DNA from: Mycobacterium sp.
GTDB lineage: Bacteria; Actinomycetota; Actinomycetes; Mycobacteriales; Mycobacteriaceae
NCBI GenBank assembly: GCA_020438845.1
Contig: JAGQTV010000019.1
Span: 1 to 64,000 of the forward strand
Length of the DNA: 64,000 bases
Reading direction: 5' to 3'
Under the pieces are notes generated by a model that did no database searches, had not been told where the DNA came from, and saw only the letters and a program-made list of their open reading frames with translations. A program made the position numbers and the translations under genes. Below, one piece after another: positions 25,958 through 35,919 of this stretch (the stretch's first letter is position 1; every line of letters starts with the position of its first letter).

Positions 25958-28765
25958 TTGACTACGGAGTTCGCGAGCGCCGACCGGCCACATCGCCCTG
26001 TGAGCCCGCAGAGCACCATGAGCCCGAACGAATCCGACCGAGTGCGGGTCATCCGCGAGGGCGTGGCCTCCTACCTGCCCGACATCGATCCCGAAGAGAC
26101 CAGCGAGTGGTTGGAGTCCTTCGACGACCTGTTGGAACGGTCCGGACCGGCTCGGGCCCGCTATCTCATGCTGCGCATGCTCGAACGGGCCGGCGAGCAG
26201 CGCGTGGCGATTCCCGCCTTGACTTCTACCGACTACGTCAACACCATTCCCACCGAACTGGAGCCCTGGTTCCCCGGCGACGAGGACGTTGAGCGCCGCT
26301 ACCGCCGCTGGATCCGATGGAACGCCGCAATCATGGTCCACCGCGCCCAACGTCCCGGAGTAGGCGTCGGCGGTCACATTTCCACCTACGCCTCGTCGGC
26401 CTCGCTCTACGAGGTCGGCTTCAACCACTTCTTTCGCGGCATGTCTCATCCCGGCGGTGGTGACCAGGTCTTCATTCAGGGCCACGCGTCGCCGGGAATC
26501 TATGCCAGGGCATTCCTGGAAGGACGCCTGTCCGCCGATCAGCTTGATGGCTTCCGCCAGGAGCACAGCCATCCCGGTGGTGGCCTGCCGTCCTATCCGC
26601 ATCCACGGCTGATGCCGGACTTCTGGCAGTTCCCGACGGTGTCGATGGGACTAGGTCCGATGAACGCGATCTTCCAGGCGAGGTTCAACCACTACCTGCA
26701 CGACCGCGGTATGAAAGACACCTCCCAACAGCACGTCTGGGCGTTTCTCGGCGACGGTGAGATGGACGAGCCGGAAAGCCGCGGACTGATCCAGGTGGCG
26801 GCCAACGAGGCCCTGGACAACCTGACCTTCGTCATCAACTGCAACCTGCAGCGGCTCGACGGCCCGGTGCGCGGGAACGGCAAGATCATCCAGGAACTCG
26901 AATCGTTCTTCCGTGGCGCCGGGTGGAACGTCATCAAGGTCGTGTGGGGCAGAGAGTGGGACGCCTTGCTGCAAGCCGACAAGGACGGAGCGTTGGTGAA
27001 CCTGATGAACACCACGCCGGACGGCGATTTCCAGACCTATCGGGCCAACGACGGCGCCTACGTGCGGGATCATTTCTTCGGCCGCGACCCACGCACCAAG
27101 GCGTTGGTGGCTCGCATCTCCGACAAGGACATCTGGAGCCTCAAGCGCGGCGGGCACGACTACCGGAAGATCTACTCCGCGTACCGGGCGGCCGTGGAGC
27201 ACAAGGGCCAGCCCACGGTGATCCTTGCCAAGACGATCAAGGGCTACACCCTCGGTGCGCACTTCCAAGGCCGGAACGCCACTCACCAGATGAAGAAGCT
27301 GACGCTGGAGGACCTCAAGGGCTTCCGCGACGCGATCCGGATTCCGATCAGCGACGCACAACTCGAGGAGAACCCCTACCTGCCGCCGTACTACCACCCG
27401 GGTCCCGAAGCCCCGGAAATCCGCTACCTGCTCGACCGGCGCACCGCTCTGGGCGGCTTCGTCCCGGCCCGCCGCACAAAGTCCCGCGCGTTGACGTTGC
27501 CGCCGAGCGATATCTACGCGCCGCTCAAACACGGCTCCGGGCACCAGGCGGTGGCGACCACGATGGCAACAGTCCGGGTATTCAAGGAGCTATTGCGCGA
27601 CAGCAACATCGGCAAGCGCATCGTGCCGATCATCCCGGATGAGGCCCGCACCTTCGGCATGGACTCATGGTTTCCGACGCTGAAGATCTACAACCGCAAC
27701 GGCCAGCTCTACACCGCCGTGGACGCACAGCTCATGCTGGCCTACAAGGAGAGCGAAACCGGCCAAATCCTGCACGAGGGCATCAACGAAGCGGGTTCCA
27801 CCGCCTCGTTCACCGCAGTCGGGACGTCGTATGCCACCCACAACGAACCGATGATCCCGATCTACATCTTCTATTCGATGTTCGGCTTCCAGCGCACCGG
27901 AGACGGCTTCTGGGCGGCCGCCGACCAGATGGCCAGGGGCTTCGTGCTGGGCGCGACTGCCGGGCGTACCACACTGACCGGTGAAGGCCTGCAGCACGCC
28001 GACGGACACTCGCTGCTGTTGGCGTCGACCAATCCGGCGGTGGTGACCTACGACCCGGCATTCGCCTACGAAATCGCCTACATCGTGGAGAGTGGTCTGC
28101 GCCGTATGTTCGGCGAGAACCCCGAGAACGTCTTCTTCTACGTCACCATCTACAACGAGCCCTATCCCCAGCCCGCCGAGCCCGCAGACGTCGACGTCGA
28201 CGGCCTGTTACGAGGGATGTACCGGTTCCGCGCGGCCACCGCGCAGCGCACCAACGTCGCCCAGATCCTGGCCTCGGGGGTGTCGATGCCCGAGGCCCTT
28301 CGCGCCGCCGACCTGTTGGCCGAGCGCTGGGACGTCGCCGCCGACGTGTGGTCGGTGACCAGCTGGGGCGAGTTGAACCGCGACGGACTCGCCGTGGAAA
28401 AGCAGCTGCTGCGGCACCCCGAACTGGAAGCACCGACGCCGTATGTCACCCAGGTGCTGAAAAAGACGGCCGGACCTGCGGTTGCGGTGTCGGACTGGAT
28501 GCGCGCGGTGCCGGAACAGATTCGGCCCTGGGTACCCAACACGTACGTGACCCTGGGCACCGACGGGTTCGGCTTCTCCGATACCCGGCCCGCGGCCAGG
28601 CGCTACTTCAACACCGATGCCGAGTCGGTGGTTGTGGCCGTGCTCGAGGCGCTGGCCCGTGACGGGGAGATCGACCCGGCGGTGCCTGTTGCGGCGGCCC
28701 GGGAGTACCAGATCGATGACGTTCTGGCGGCTCCGGAGCAGACTTCGGATCCCGGAGTCGCGTAG
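25958..28765 (+). CDS. aceE: Pyruvate dehydrogenase E1 component (homodimeric)
   Basis: 935 aa from TTG 25958 with TAGGAG 6-7 nt upstream. Full homodimeric E1: [37 protein letters not shown], the ThDP/Mg segment [12 protein letters not shown]...[15 protein letters not shown], and the pyrimidine domain ending in [20 protein letters not shown]. It decarboxylates pyruvate and passes the acetyl group to the E2 lipoyl subunit, feeding acetyl-CoA to the FAS systems downstream. Gene order aceE-mabR-FAS-II is as in Rv2241-Rv2247. The last codons and stop lie in a short duplication (see 28751-28967). Confidence 0.97.
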   Translation: MTTEFASADRPHRPVSPQSTMSPNESDRVRVIREGVASYLPDIDPEETSEWLESFDDLLERSGPARARYLMLRMLERAGEQRVAIPALTSTDYVNTIPTELEPWFPGDEDVERRYRRWIRWNAAIMVHRAQRPGVGVGGHISTYASSASLYEVGFNHFFRGMSHPGGGDQVFIQGHASPGIYARAFLEGRLSADQLDGFRQEHSHPGGGLPSYPHPRLMPDFWQFPTVSMGLGPMNAIFQARFNHYLHDRGMKDTSQQHVWAFLGDGEMDEPESRGLIQVAANEALDNLTFVINCNLQRLDGPVRGNGKIIQELESFFRGAGWNVIKVVWGREWDALLQADKDGALVNLMNTTPDGDFQTYRANDGAYVRDHFFGRDPRTKALVARISDKDIWSLKRGGHDYRKIYSAYRAAVEHKGQPTVILAKTIKGYTLGAHFQGRNATHQMKKLTLEDLKGFRDAIRIPISDAQLEENPYLPPYYHPGPEAPEIRYLLDRRTALGGFVPARRTKSRALTLPPSDIYAPLKHGSGHQAVATTMATVRVFKELLRDSNIGKRIVPIIPDEARTFGMDSWFPTLKIYNRNGQLYTAVDAQLMLAYKESETGQILHEGINEAGSTASFTAVGTSYATHNEPMIPIYIFYSMFGFQRTGDGFWAAADQMARGFVLGATAGRTTLTGEGLQHADGHSLLLASTNPAVVTYDPAFAYEIAYIVESGLRRMFGENPENVFFYVTIYNEPYPQPAEPADVDVDGLLRGMYRFRAATAQRTNVAQILASGVSMPEALRAADLLAERWDVAADVWSVTSWGELNRDGLAVEKQLLRHPELEAPTPYVTQVLKKTAGPAVAVSDWMRAVPEQIRPWVPNTYVTLGTDGFGFSDTRPAARRYFNTDAESVVVAVLEALARDGEIDPAVPVAAAREYQIDDVLAAPEQTSDPGVA

Positions 28766-28967
28766 CCGACGACATCAGGCCCGGAGTCGCGTAGCCGAGT
28801 CGACGATGCCGCCGAGGGACGAGGCGGTTGAGGAGCGAGGCAATCGGGCGAGCCGAGTCGACGATGCCGCCGAGGGACGAGGCGGTTGAGGAGCGAGGCA
28901 ATCGGGCGAGCCGAGTCGACGATGCCGCCGAGGGACGAGGCGGTTGAGGAGCCAGGCAATTCGGCCA
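28751..28967. repeat. Tandem repeat at the aceE 3' end (58-bp x 3, VNTR-like)
   Basis: Units beginning GCCGAGTCGACGATGCCGCC start at 28794, 28852 and 28910 (period 58); the third copy degenerates at its end. Just before, a 19-bp segment covering the aceE stop (28751-28769) recurs at 28780-28798, a 29-bp shift (half the 58-bp period). No spacers, so not CRISPR. It fills most of the aceE-mabR gap and resembles MIRU-type intergenic minisatellites. Confidence 0.9.
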
Positions 28968-29006
28968 GCCGACGACCGATTTAGCATTTTCTGCCAAAGT
29001 GCGGCG

Positions 29007-29012
29007 TAGCTT
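29007..29012 (+). promoter_or_regulatory. -10 box of a predicted leaderless mabR promoter
   Basis: TAGCTT ends 6 nt before the GTG start of mabR, placing the start of transcription at or next to the start codon. No Shine-Dalgarno sequence with proper spacing is present. Inference from the mycobacterial TANNNT pattern. Confidence 0.55.
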
Positions 29013-29018
29013 TTAGAG

Positions 29019-30272
29019 GTGCCCGACAGTCCGCGCTTTGACTTGACGCACTCCCCGCTGGAGCTTCTCGAGAACGTCCCCGAGTCGACCCTGCGCAGAC
29101 TCAAGCAGTATTCCGGGCGCCTGGCCACCGAAGCTGTGCACGCCATGCAGGAGCGCCTGCCGTTCTTCAACGGTCTGGAGGCCTCGCAGCGGGCCAGCGT
29201 GCAGTTGGTCGTGCAAGCGGCGGTGGTGAACTTCGTCGAGTGGATGCGCGACCCGACCAGCCAGGTGGGCTACACGGCGCAGGCCTTTGAGCTGGTCCCA
29301 CAAGATCTGACTCGCAAGATCGCGCTGGCCCAGACCGTCGACATGGTTCGGGTGACCATGGAGTTCTTCGAGGAAGTAGTCCCGCTGGCCGCACGTAATG
29401 ACGAGCAGCTGACCGCCTTGCGGGTGGGAATCCTGCGGTACAGCCGGGATCTGGCCTTCTCAGCTGCCGCCGCCTATGCCGACGCCGCCGAGGCGCGCGG
29501 CTCGTGGGACAGCCGAATGGAAGCCAGCGTGGTGGACGCGGTGGTCCGCGGCGACACCGGACCGGAGCTGCTGTCCCGGGCAGCGGCCCTGAACTGGGAC
29601 ACCACCGCGCCGGCGACCGTGGTCGTGGGGACGCCCGCAGTCGGTCGGGAGGATCTGGCCGGCGAGCGGGTTCGGGAGCTGGCAGTGGAGCACAATCGCG
29701 CCGCTCTGGCCGACGTGCACGGCACCTGGCTCATCGTGATCATCTCTGGACCGCTGTCCCCTACCGACCGGTTCTTCAACGACCTGCTGTCGACGTTCTC
29801 GCCAGGGCCGGTGGTCATCGGCCCCAGCGCCCCGATGCTGACCGGCGCGCACCACAGCGCCGCCGAGGCCATCGCCGGGATGAACGCCGTGGTCGGCTGG
29901 ACAGGAGCCCCCAGACCCGTGCTGGCCCGGGAATTGCTGCCGGAACGCGCCCTGCTGGGCGACGCCTCAGCGGTCTCTGCTCTCTACAACGACGTCACCC
30001 GGCCACTGGCCGACGCCGGGCCGGCCCTGTCGGAGACCCTCGATGCCTTTCTCGACAGCGGCGGAGCTATCGAGGCGTGCGCCCGAAAACTGTTCGTTCA
30101 TCCAAATACGGTTCGCTACCGCCTCAAGCGGATCGCCGACTTCACGGGCCGCGACCCAACCGTGCCCCGAGACGCCTACGTACTGCGGGTTGCCACCACA
30201 GTGGGTAGGTTGGCATACCCGACCGTGTCGCCAATCACGTCGCCGCCTCAGTTCGCGGCGCGATATCCCTGA
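29019..30272 (+). CDS. mabR: PucR/CdaR-type regulator, MabR homologue
   Basis: 417 aa from GTG 29019. The N-terminal and central regions follow the PucR/CdaR architecture, including a degenerate GGDEF-like segment around residues 190-300. The C-terminal HTH (about 345-390) reads ARKLFVHPNTVRYRLKRI, characteristic of PucR HTH domains. It corresponds to Rv2242 (MabR), a transcriptional regulator of the fabD-acpM-kasA-kasB-accD6 operon directly downstream. A candidate binding dyad sits at 30292-30310 in the fabD leader. Confidence 0.9.
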   Translation: MPDSPRFDLTHSPLELLENVPESTLRRLKQYSGRLATEAVHAMQERLPFFNGLEASQRASVQLVVQAAVVNFVEWMRDPTSQVGYTAQAFELVPQDLTRKIALAQTVDMVRVTMEFFEEVVPLAARNDEQLTALRVGILRYSRDLAFSAAAAYADAAEARGSWDSRMEASVVDAVVRGDTGPELLSRAAALNWDTTAPATVVVGTPAVGREDLAGERVRELAVEHNRAALADVHGTWLIVIISGPLSPTDRFFNDLLSTFSPGPVVIGPSAPMLTGAHHSAAEAIAGMNAVVGWTGAPRPVLARELLPERALLGDASAVSALYNDVTRPLADAGPALSETLDAFLDSGGAIEACARKLFVHPNTVRYRLKRIADFTGRDPTVPRDAYVLRVATTVGRLAYPTVSPITSPPQFAARYP

Positions 30273-30291
30273 CGTGGCATTGCGTCGTCGA

Positions 30292-30310
30292 TTTGTAGGG
30301 GTTCCACAAA
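30292..30310. promoter_or_regulatory. Candidate MabR operator upstream of fabD
   Basis: Inverted repeat TTTGT-N9-ACAAA in an AT-rich stretch 68 bp before fabD. The region following it (TAAGGT at 30320-30325, TAATGT at 30329-30334) contains candidate -10 boxes. Position and the known dependence of this operon on MabR support the call; binding is inferred. Confidence 0.5.
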
Positions 30311-30377
30311 AACATAAGATAAGGTTCATAATGTCTTACACCTCGAAATTAAGCGTTCACAGTGTTCTCTTAGAGAT

Positions 30378-31292
30378 GTGATTGCCCTGCTAGCGCCCGG
30401 ACAAGGGGCGCAGACTCCCGGCATGCTCGCCGACTGGCTCGAGCTGCCCGGTGCCACTGAGCAGATCACCCGTTGGTCGGAGATCAGCGGGCTGGATCTG
30501 GCCCGGCTGGGCACGACTGCGACCGCCGAGGACATCACCGATACCGCCGTCACCCAGCCGCTGGTCGTGGCGACCACCCTGCTGGCCCACGCCGAACTGA
30601 CCAAGCGCGGACTGCCGGCTTTGGCCCCCGGGAAGACCGTCGTCGCGGGCCATTCAGTTGGCGAGATAGCCGCCTACGCGATCGCCGGAGTCATCTGCCC
30701 CGACGACGCAGTCAAACTGGCCGCTGTCCGCGGCTCCGAGATGGCCAAGGCCTGCGCCGTCGAGCCCACCGGAATGTCGGCGGTGCTCGGTGGGGACGAG
30801 GCCGAGGTGCTGGCCCGGCTGGAAGCCCTCGAACTGGTCCCCGCTAACCGCAACGCTGCAGGCCAGATCGTCGCAGCAGGCTCGGTGACAGCTTTGGAGA
30901 AGCTGGCCGAGGATCCGCCGGCCAAGGCCCGAGTACGCCAACTGGCCACCGCCGGCGCCTTCCACACCCACTACATGGCCTCGGCAATGGACGGCTATGC
31001 AACCGCCGCCGCGGAGATCGCCGTAAACGACCCGATCACCACGCTGCTGTCCAATGTCGACGGCCAGCCAGTGACCTCGGGCCAGGACGCGATGGACAAA
31101 CTCGTCGCGCAAATGACCCGTCCCGTGCGCTGGGATCTCTGCAACCAGACCATGGGGAAGCTGGGTATCACTGCGATCGTCGAGTTCCCGCCTGCGGGCA
31201 CTCTGACCGGGATCGCCAAACGAGAACTTCGGGGAGTCGCGACGCGTGCCGTCAAGACACCCGCAGATCTGGACGGGCTGGCTGAGTTTTAG
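30378..31292 (+). CDS. fabD: Malonyl-CoA:ACP transacylase
   Basis: 304 aa from GTG 30378. GQGAQ near the start, nucleophile motif GHSVGE, GAFHTHYM with the catalytic His, and PAGTLTG at the end. It loads malonyl groups onto AcpM for FAS-II elongation. First gene of the FAS-II operon, after the AT-rich regulatory leader (30273-30377). Confidence 0.96.
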   Translation: MIALLAPGQGAQTPGMLADWLELPGATEQITRWSEISGLDLARLGTTATAEDITDTAVTQPLVVATTLLAHAELTKRGLPALAPGKTVVAGHSVGEIAAYAIAGVICPDDAVKLAAVRGSEMAKACAVEPTGMSAVLGGDEAEVLARLEALELVPANRNAAGQIVAAGSVTALEKLAEDPPAKARVRQLATAGAFHTHYMASAMDGYATAAAEIAVNDPITTLLSNVDGQPVTSGQDAMDKLVAQMTRPVRWDLCNQTMGKLGITAIVEFPPAGTLTGIAKRELRGVATRAVKTPADLDGLAEF

Positions 31293-31379
31293 CCCGCCCG
31301 ACCAGCAGATAACCGCATAGACGCACGATTTATGCAGTGAATCGAAACGAAAACCGACACATTACGAAGGGAGCACAAC

Positions 31380-31679
31380 GTGCCCGCCAGTCAGGAAGAA
31401 ATCATCGCCGGTCTCGCTGAGATCATCGAAGAGGTCACCGGTATCGAGCCGTCCGAGGTCACCCCGGAGAAGTCCTTCGTCGACGACTTGGACATCGACT
31501 CGCTGTCGATGGTGGAGATCGCGGTTCAGACCGAGGACAAGTACGGCGTGAAGATCCCCGACGAGGACTTGGCCGGACTGCGCACCGTCGGTGACGTCGT
31601 GGCCTACATCCAGAAGCTCGAGGAAGAGAACCCCGAGGCTGCCGCAGCCCTGCGTGAGAAGTTCGGTTCGGACAAGTGA
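31380..31679 (+). CDS. acpM: Meromycolate-extension acyl carrier protein AcpM
   Basis: 99 aa from GTG 31380 behind GAAGGGAG. The phosphopantetheine serine lies in [11 protein letters not shown]. The acidic C-terminal tail beyond the ACP core ([19 protein letters not shown]) is a mycobacterial AcpM trait, shorter than in M. tuberculosis AcpM (115 aa). It carries growing meromycolate chains; overlaps kasA by 4 nt (GTGA). Confidence 0.97.
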   Translation: MPASQEEIIAGLAEIIEEVTGIEPSEVTPEKSFVDDLDIDSLSMVEIAVQTEDKYGVKIPDEDLAGLRTVGDVVAYIQKLEEENPEAAAALREKFGSDK

Positions 31680-32926
31680 CCAGACCTTCCACTGCTAACG
31701 GCGGTTTTCCGAACGTCGTGGTGACCGCCGTCGAGGCGACCACGGCCCTCGGCGCAGACATCGACAGCACGTGGAAGGCCCTACTGGCCGGCGAAAGCGG
31801 GATCCGGGTACTTGAGGACGAGTTCGTCACCAAGTGGGACCTTCCGGTGCGGATCGGCGGACACCTCGTCGACCCGGTCGACGACCACATGGGTCGGCTG
31901 GACATGCGACGGATGTCGTACGTCCAGCGCATGTCGAAGTACCTCGGCAGGCGCATGTGGGACTCCGCGGGTCAGCCGGAGGTCGACCCGGACCGCTTCG
32001 CCGTCGTGATCGGCACCGGTCTGGGCGGCGGCGAGAAGATCGTCGAAACCTACGACCTGATGAATGAAGGCGGTCCCCGCAAGGTGTCACCGCTGGCCGT
32101 TCAGATGATCATGCCCAACGGCGCGGCGGCGGTCGTCGGCCTGGATCTCGGGGCTCGCGCCGGGGTTATCACCCCGGTTTCAGCGTGCTCGTCGGGATCG
32201 GAGGCCATCGCCCACGCCTGGCGTCAGATCGTCATGGGTGACGCTGACATCGCCGTCTGCGGCGGCGTCGAGGGCATGATCGAGGCGCTGCCCATCGCGG
32301 CGTTCTCGATGATGCGCGCGATGTCCACCCGTAACGACGAGCCGGAGCGAGCATCGCGGCCGTTCGACAAGGACCGCGACGGGTTCGTGTTCGGCGAAGC
32401 CGGCGCGCTGATGATCATCGAGACCGAGGAGCACGCCAAGGCCCGCGGCGCCCAGCCGCTGGCTCGGCTGATGGGTGCCGGCATCACGTCGGACGCCTAC
32501 CACATGGTGGCTCCGGCGCCGGATGGCCTTCGGGCCGGGCAGGCTATGAAGCGCTCGCTGGAATTGGCCGGTCTATCCGCCAAGGACATCGATCACGTCA
32601 ACGCCCACGCAACGGCCACACCGATCGGCGACACCGCGGAGGCCAACGCCATCCGGGTCGCCGGCGTGGAGCACGCCCCGGTGTACGCGCCCAAGTCGGC
32701 GCTGGGTCACTCCATCGGCGCAGTCGGTGCACTGGAATCGATCCTCACCGTGCTCTCCCTGCGTGACGGGGTCATCCCCCCCACGCTGAACTACGAGACG
32801 CCGGATCCGGAGATCGACCTCGACGTCGTCGCTGGTGAACCTCGCTACGGCGACTACCAATACGCAATCAACAACTCGTTCGGCTTCGGCGGACACAACG
32901 TGGCGCTCGCCTTCGGGCGCTACTGA
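31676..32926 (+). CDS. kasA: Beta-ketoacyl-ACP synthase KasA
   Basis: 416 aa, the same length as M. tuberculosis KasA. Catalytic triad Cys171 (SACSSGSEA), His311 (NAHATATP) and His345 (KSALGHSIG) at exactly the KasA positions. Condenses malonyl-AcpM with acyl-AcpM in the first meromycolate elongation rounds. Translationally coupled to acpM. Confidence 0.97.
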   Translation: MTRPSTANGGFPNVVVTAVEATTALGADIDSTWKALLAGESGIRVLEDEFVTKWDLPVRIGGHLVDPVDDHMGRLDMRRMSYVQRMSKYLGRRMWDSAGQPEVDPDRFAVVIGTGLGGGEKIVETYDLMNEGGPRKVSPLAVQMIMPNGAAAVVGLDLGARAGVITPVSACSSGSEAIAHAWRQIVMGDADIAVCGGVEGMIEALPIAAFSMMRAMSTRNDEPERASRPFDKDRDGFVFGEAGALMIIETEEHAKARGAQPLARLMGAGITSDAYHMVAPAPDGLRAGQAMKRSLELAGLSAKDIDHVNAHATATPIGDTAEANAIRVAGVEHAPVYAPKSALGHSIGAVGALESILTVLSLRDGVIPPTLNYETPDPEIDLDVVAGEPRYGDYQYAINNSFGFGGHNVALAFGRY

Positions 32927-32952
32927 GCTGGGAGAAGGGCCCGACTGCACCG

Positions 32953-34206
32953 ATGGCACAGCTGACAACAGGAAACGGTCTGCCGAACGTCGTCGTCACC
33001 GGCATCGCCATGACGACGGCGCTCGCGACCGACGCTGAGAACACCTGGAAGAAGCTCCTCGACGGACAATCCGGTATTCGGAAACTCGAGGATCCGTTCA
33101 TCGAGGAGTACGACCTGCCGGTCCGCATCGGCGGCCATCTTCTGGAGGAATTCGACAGCCAACTCGACAAGGTTGAGAACCGGCGGTTGTCTTACCTGCA
33201 GAAGATGGCGAAGGTCCTGGGCCGGCGGGTGTGGGCGGACGCCGGCTCCCCGGAGGTCGACACACGTCGGCTAGCGGTGTCGGTCGGCACCGGTCTGGGT
33301 TCGGCCGAGGAACTGGTCTTTGCCTACGACGGCATGCGCCAGCGTGGCCTTCGCGCGGTGTCGCCGCTCGTGGTGCAGATGTACATGCCCAACGGTGCGG
33401 CTGCCACCATCGGCTTGGAGCGCGGCGCCAAAGCCGGCGTGTGCACGGCCATTTCGGCGTGCGCGTCCGGATCGGAGGCCATCGCCAACGCCTGGCGCAA
33501 CATCGTCTACGGCGAGGCCGACATGGCGATCTGCGGCGGCGTGGAGACCAAGATCGAAGCAGTCCCGATCGCCGGGTTCGCCCAGATGCGCATCGTGCTG
33601 TCCAACACCAATGACGATCCGCCCGGTGCCTGCCGCCCGTTCGACCGGGATCGCAACGGCTTCGTCTTCGGCGAGGCGGGCGCACTGATGGTCATCGAGA
33701 CCGAGGAGCACGCCAAGGCCCGCGGCGCCAATATCCTGGCCCGCATCATGGGGGCGTCGGTCACCTCCGACGGCTTCCACATGGTGGCTCCCGATCCCAA
33801 CGGCGAGCAGGCCGGCCAGGCCATCACCCGGGCGGTGCAGCTGGCGGGGCTGAAGCCAACCGACATCGATCACATCAACGCCCACGCCACCGGAACTTCG
33901 GTCGGCGATGTCGCAGAGGGCAAAGCCATCAACAACGCGATGGGCGGCCATCGGCCGGCGGTCTACGCGCCGAAGTCGGCGCTGGGACACTCCGTGGGTG
34001 CGGTCGGCGCGGTGGAGTCGATCCTCACCGTCATGGCGTTGCGCGACGGAGTGATTCCGCCGACGCTCAACCTCAGGAATCTCGACCCCGAGATCGACCT
34101 CGACGTCGTGGCCGGCGAGCCTCGGCAGGGTGACTACCAGTTCGCGGTGAACAACTCGTTCGGGTTCGGCGGGCACAACGTCGCAATCGCATTTGGAAAG
34201 TACTGA
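32953..34206 (+). CDS. kasB: Beta-ketoacyl-ACP synthase KasB
   Basis: 417 aa paralogue of KasA, 26 bp downstream. Active-site Cys in SACASGSEA, histidines in NAHATGTS and KSALGHSVG. KasB extends meromycolates to full length. Its 3' end is followed by a palindrome (34210-34224) before accD6. Confidence 0.96.
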   Translation: MAQLTTGNGLPNVVVTGIAMTTALATDAENTWKKLLDGQSGIRKLEDPFIEEYDLPVRIGGHLLEEFDSQLDKVENRRLSYLQKMAKVLGRRVWADAGSPEVDTRRLAVSVGTGLGSAEELVFAYDGMRQRGLRAVSPLVVQMYMPNGAAATIGLERGAKAGVCTAISACASGSEAIANAWRNIVYGEADMAICGGVETKIEAVPIAGFAQMRIVLSNTNDDPPGACRPFDRDRNGFVFGEAGALMVIETEEHAKARGANILARIMGASVTSDGFHMVAPDPNGEQAGQAITRAVQLAGLKPTDIDHINAHATGTSVGDVAEGKAINNAMGGHRPAVYAPKSALGHSVGAVGAVESILTVMALRDGVIPPTLNLRNLDPEIDLDVVAGEPRQGDYQFAVNNSFGFGGHNVAIAFGKY

Positions 34207-34209
34207 CAG

Positions 34210-34224
34210 GCGCCAATTTGGCGC
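34210..34224 (+). terminator. Short hairpin between kasB and accD6
   Basis: GCGCCAA-T-TTGGCGC, 7-bp arms, forms a compact hairpin directly after the kasB stop. No U-tract. It may stabilise the kasB 3' end or attenuate transcription into accD6. Confidence 0.4.
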
Positions 34225-34248
34225 TCGGCGCAGCATGAGGAGGTTTGG

Positions 34249-35670
34249 ATGACGATCATGGCCCCTGAGACAGTCGGCGAATCGCTCGACCCTCGCGACC
34301 CACTGCTGCGGTTGAGGACGTTCTTCGACGACGACAGCGTGGAGTTGCTCCACGAACGGGACCGCTCTGGGGTGCTCGCTGCGGTTGGCACCGTCAATGG
34401 TGTGCGCACCATCGCCTTCTGCACCGACGGCACCGTGATGGGCGGTGCGATGGGCGTGGAGGGCTGTCAGCACATCGTCAACGCCTACGACCTGGCCATC
34501 GAGGAGCACAGCCCGATCGTCGGCATCTGGCACTCCGGCGGGGCCCGACTGGCTGAGGGCGTGCGCGCCCTACATGCCGTAGGTCTGGTGTTCGAGGCAA
34601 TGATCCGTGCCTCCGGCCACATCCCGCAGATCTCGGTGGTGGTCGGGTTCGCCGCAGGCGGCGCGGCCTACGGGCCGGCACTGACCGACGTCGTCATCAT
34701 GGCGCCGGAGGGCCGGGTATTCGTCACGGGGCCTGACATCGTGCGCAGCGTGACCGGCGAGGACGTCGACATGGAGTCCCTCGGCGGTCCCGACACCCAC
34801 CATAAGAAGTCCGGTGTGTGTCACATCGTGGCCGACGACGAACTCGACGCCTACGCCCGCGGACGGCGGCTAGTCGGCTATTTCTGCCAGCAGGGCCATT
34901 TCGACCGCACCAAGGCCGAAGCCGGCGACGTCGACCTCCATGCCCTGCTGCCGGAATCCGCGCGGCGCGCCTACGACGTTCACCCACTGGTCGACGCTCT
35001 GCTGGACTCCGACTCCCCGTTCGAGGAGTTTCAGGCCAAGTGGGCCCCGTCGATGGTGGTGGGCCTGGGCCGCCTCTCCGGACGTACCGTCGGCGTGCTG
35101 GCCAACAACCCGCTGCGCCTGGGTGGCTGCCTGAACTCCGAAAGTGCCGAGAAGGCAGCGCGTTTCGTGCGTCTATGCAACGCCTTCGGCGTTCCGTTGG
35201 TGGTCATCGTCGACGTCCCCGGCTACCTGCCCGGCGTCGACCAGGAGTGGGGTGGCGTGGTTCGCCGGGGCGCCAAATTGCTGCACGCTTTCGGCGAGTC
35301 ATCGGTCCCCCGCGTCACACTGGTCACCCGGAAGATCTACGGCGGGGCCTACATCGCGATGAACTCCCGCTCGCTGGGCGCCACCAAGGTGTTCGCCTGG
35401 CCGGACGCCGAGGTCGCGGTGATGGGGGCCAAGGCCGCCGTCGGCATTCTGCACAAGAAGAAACTGGCCGCAGCGCCCGAGGCCGAACGTGAGGCCCTGC
35501 ACGAGGAGTTGGCGGCAGAACACGAGCGCATCGCGGGCGGCGTGGACAGCGCCATCGAAATCGGCGTGGTGGACGAGAAGATCGATCCCGCCCACACCCG
35601 CAGCAAGCTGACGCAGGCCTTGGCCGAAGCCCCACACCGCCGCGGTCGCCACAAGAACATCCCGCTGTAG
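34249..35670 (+). CDS. accD6: Acyl-CoA carboxylase beta subunit AccD6
   Basis: 473 aa, as in Rv2247, with a very strong Shine-Dalgarno GAGGAGG 5 nt before the ATG. Carboxyltransferase domains show GGARLAEGVRALHAVG, FAAGGAAYGPALTD and GAKLLHAFGE...KIYGGAYIAM. With an AccA biotin subunit encoded elsewhere it makes malonyl-CoA for FAS-I/FAS-II. Last gene of the operon; a hairpin follows. Confidence 0.96.
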   Translation: MTIMAPETVGESLDPRDPLLRLRTFFDDDSVELLHERDRSGVLAAVGTVNGVRTIAFCTDGTVMGGAMGVEGCQHIVNAYDLAIEEHSPIVGIWHSGGARLAEGVRALHAVGLVFEAMIRASGHIPQISVVVGFAAGGAAYGPALTDVVIMAPEGRVFVTGPDIVRSVTGEDVDMESLGGPDTHHKKSGVCHIVADDELDAYARGRRLVGYFCQQGHFDRTKAEAGDVDLHALLPESARRAYDVHPLVDALLDSDSPFEEFQAKWAPSMVVGLGRLSGRTVGVLANNPLRLGGCLNSESAEKAARFVRLCNAFGVPLVVIVDVPGYLPGVDQEWGGVVRRGAKLLHAFGESSVPRVTLVTRKIYGGAYIAMNSRSLGATKVFAWPDAEVAVMGAKAAVGILHKKKLAAAPEAEREALHEELAAEHERIAGGVDSAIEIGVVDEKIDPAHTRSKLTQALAEAPHRRGRHKNIPL

Positions 35671-35681
35671 CCCGCCCCCTG

Positions 35682-35707
35682 TGCGCCCAAACCAACAAAC
35701 GGGCGCA
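35682..35707 (+). terminator. Hairpin downstream of accD6
   Basis: TGCGCCC (35682-35688) pairs with GGGCGCA (35701-35707) over a 12-nt A/C-rich loop, 12 nt after the accD6 stop. Likely end of the FAS-II transcript, lacking a U-tract. Confidence 0.5.
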
Positions 35708-35732
35708 AAAGGCCGAGTAGATCAAGCCATTT

Positions 35733-35804
35733 CGTCGATCTCGCGTCAGAGAGTAGATGCGAGGAACTCCTCAGCGGCGACGGTCCCGGCGCCCGCGGTC
35801 CGCG
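35733..35804 (-). pseudogene. Decayed copy of the glpD 3' end
   Basis: The first 17 bases are identical to 37983-37999 and the rest (to about 35804) aligns with the glpD C-terminal codons at about 38000-38054 with roughly a fifth of positions changed; the stop codon position is kept. Same orientation as glpD. Only the last ~20 codons are present. Confidence 0.75.
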
Positions 35805-35919
35805 TGCCTTCTTGAAAAATGTCTATACAACAGAGGCGGCCGGGCTGATCGACGTACAGTGATTGTCCGCGTCCGCTTTTCCGATGGAACCTTTCCAGCG
35901 CCACCGCAAGGGAGCCCTC

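Noticed and set aside
28794-28967. CRISPR array
   Set aside because: Units are directly contiguous 58-bp copies without unique spacers, and no cas genes are present.
28603-29170. Minus-strand frames with Pro/Arg-rich repeats
   Set aside because: They translate the 58-bp tandem repeat and the 5' end of mabR in the wrong direction; repetition alone keeps them open.
33271-34533. 420-codon minus-strand frame
   Set aside because: Antisense to kasB/accD6, which carry clear catalytic motifs on the other strand.
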